Positions 63,021 to 64,000 of a DNA stretch of 64,000 nt are shown here, piece after piece. The position numbers and the translations under genes are program-made. The stretch's first letter is position 1; each line of letters begins with the position of its first letter. The DNA comes from CAWBLP01 sp963789495 (GTDB taxonomy: Bacteria > Pseudomonadota > Alphaproteobacteria > Acetobacterales > Acetobacteraceae), in the NCBI GenBank assembly GCA_963789495.1, contig CAWBLP010000033.1, positions 62,001 through 126,000 of the forward strand, read 5' to 3'. A model generated the notes under the pieces. The model had not been told where the DNA came from, did not search any database, and worked only from the letters and a program-made list of their open reading frames with translations.

Positions 63021-63133
63021 GCTCCCTCCCCTCTTGCCGGGGAGGTTTGGGGTGGGGGAATCGCCCCGCCCCCAGATTAGTCGGGGTTCGAAGGACTCCT
63101 CACCCCAACCCTCCCCCGCAAGCGGGGAGGGGG
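63021..63133. repeat. Palindromic repeat family 3 between dapD and dapE
   Basis: Two inverted halves: CTCCCTCCCCTCTTGCCGGG with GAGGTTTGGGGTGGGG at the left, and CACCCCAACCCTCCCCCGCA with AGCGGGGAGGGGG at the right. Each half is itself a small hairpin. A single copy in this window. Confidence 0.75.
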
Positions 63134-63169
63134 TGTGGACTGGCAGGCTCGCGACGCCGTTCATCCCGG

Positions 63170-64000
63170 TCAATCGCGCAGCAATTCGTTGATCGAGGTC
63201 TTGGCCCGCGTCTGCGCATCCACTGTCTTGACGATCACTGCACAGTACAGCGATGGGCCGGGCGACCCGTCCGGCAACGGCCTGCCGGGCAGCGAGCCGG
63301 GCACGACCACGGAATAGGCCGGCACCCGGCCGATATGGATCTCACCGGTGGCGCGGTCGACCACCTTGGTGGAGGCACCGATGAACACGCCCATCGACAG
63401 CACGGCGCCCCGCTCGACCACCACGCCTTCCGCCACTTCGGAGCGTGCGCCAATGAAGCAGTCGTCCTCGATGATCACCGGATTGGCCTGCAGCGGCTCC
63501 AGCACGCCGCCGATGCCGACACCGCCCGACAAGTGGCAGTTGGCGCCGATCTGCGCGCAGCTTCCCACTGTGGCCCAGGTATCCACCATGGTGTTGCGTC
63601 CCACCCAGGCACCGACATTGACGAAGCTGGGCATCAGCACCGCACCCGGTGCTATATAGGCGGAGCGGCGGACCACCGCGCCGGGGACGGCCCGGAAGCC
63701 GGCCTCACGGAACCGGTTCTCCCCCCAGCCGGCAAATTTAATCGGCACCTTGTCCCAGACCGAGGCGCCACCCGGCCCCTGCATCGGACCGGAATCGGTT
63801 AGACGGAACGACAGCAGCACCGCCTTCTTGAGCCACTGGTTCACCTGCCAGCCCTGCCCCGTCGGCTCCGCCACCCGCAGCGCACCGGAATCGAGCGCCT
63901 CCAGTGCGGACTCCACCACCTCGCGCGCCTCACCACCGGTGCTGGCCGACAGGCCATCGCGCCGCTCCCACAACGCATCGATCGGTTGTTGCAGTTGGTG
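63170..64000 (-). CDS. dapD: 2,3,4,5-tetrahydropyridine-2,6-dicarboxylate N-succinyltransferase, partial
   Basis: Succinyl-CoA-dependent enzyme of the succinylase route to diaminopimelate. At least 276 residues are visible; the start lies beyond the right edge, where the frame still reads HQLQQPIDALWERRDGL, close to the usual N-terminus. GWQVNQWLKKAVLLSFRLTD is a hallmark, followed by left-handed beta-helix hexapeptide repeats (YIAPGAVLMPSFVNVGAWVG; IGANCHLSGGVGIGGVLEP). Confidence 0.95.
   Translation of the reverse strand, partial: HQLQQPIDALWERRDGLSASTGGEAREVVESALEALDSGALRVAEPTGQGWQVNQWLKKAVLLSFRLTDSGPMQGPGGASVWDKVPIKFAGWGENRFREAGFRAVPGAVVRRSAYIAPGAVLMPSFVNVGAWVGRNTMVDTWATVGSCAQIGANCHLSGGVGIGGVLEPLQANPVIIEDDCFIGARSEVAEGVVVERGAVLSMGVFIGASTKVVDRATGEIHIGRVPAYSVVVPGSLPGRPLPDGSPGPSLYCAVIVKTVDAQTRAKTSINELLRD

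Overview
The window is one 64 kb stretch of GC-rich, densely coding chromosome from an alphaproteobacterium, most likely Rhodospirillales/Acetobacteraceae. I infer this from the AapJQMP amino-acid transporter, a MucR regulator, a Fur protein without the usual cysteine pairs, an OlsB-type ornithine acyltransferase, the ruvAB-ybgC-tolQRAB-pal-cpoB-tilS-ftsH-folP-glmM order, and GC-rich palindromic repeats between genes. No rRNA, tRNA, CRISPR array or phage was recognised. The genes are mostly housekeeping.

Layout. 1-3.8 kb (+): end of aapJ, then aapQ, aapM and aapP, a polar amino-acid ABC importer. 4.3-12.2 kb (-): rplS-trmD-rimM-rpsP-ffh, an SDR oxidoreductase, an amidohydrolase, a DedA protein and an aldose epimerase. 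12.24-13.37 kb: an intact IS630-type insertion sequence. 13.4-15.8 kb (+): L-2-hydroxyglutarate oxidase-like protein, EutC and a small membrane protein. 16.2-17.8 kb (-): pssA-psd (phosphatidylethanolamine synthesis). 17.9-24 kb: envelope proteins (LysM protein, cytochrome b561, a lipoprotein with two aspartyl-protease motifs, and a large FecR/tryptophan-rich/low-complexity protein). 24-27.6 kb: mrp (-) facing hflK-hflC (+). 27.8-34 kb: accessory metabolism, a single-domain response regulator, and a RaiA/HPF protein fused to a cold-shock domain. 34.4-48.7 kb (-): glmM, folP, ftsH, tilS, cpoB, pal, tolB, tolA, tolR, tolQ, ybgC, ruvB, ruvA, linking cell-wall precursor supply, membrane proteolysis, outer-membrane constriction and recombination. 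49-53 kb: enolase-superfamily enzyme, VOC protein, M20 peptidase. 52.7-60 kb (+): nfuA-like, rutE-like, tsaB, rimI, mucR, fur, olsB, lnt, XRE regulator, with a TusA-like gene reversed. 60-64 kb (-): DUF2244 protein, two tandem paralogous membrane proteins, dapE and dapD (lysine/diaminopimelate synthesis).

Two points affect use of this annotation. First, five conserved genes (aapP, ffh, mrp, hflK, glmM) carry about ten single-base indels, nine of them insertions; correcting them restores full-length proteins whose lengths divide by three. Because ffh and glmM are normally essential, I read these as sequence errors, not pseudogenes, with mrp the least certain case. Second, the gaps between genes hold at least three families of dispersed GC-rich repeats. 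One copy has been split by a 150-bp element with 17-bp terminal inverted repeats and a TA duplication, which looks like a MITE.

I found no clear new multi-gene system. The most unusual items are the nested MITE, the IS630 element whose stop codon is completed by its target duplication, the RaiA-cold-shock fusion, the FecR/tryptophan-rich protein with exact 45-nt repeats, the paired membrane proteins next to dapE, and a 15-bp perfect hairpin inside the start of folP.
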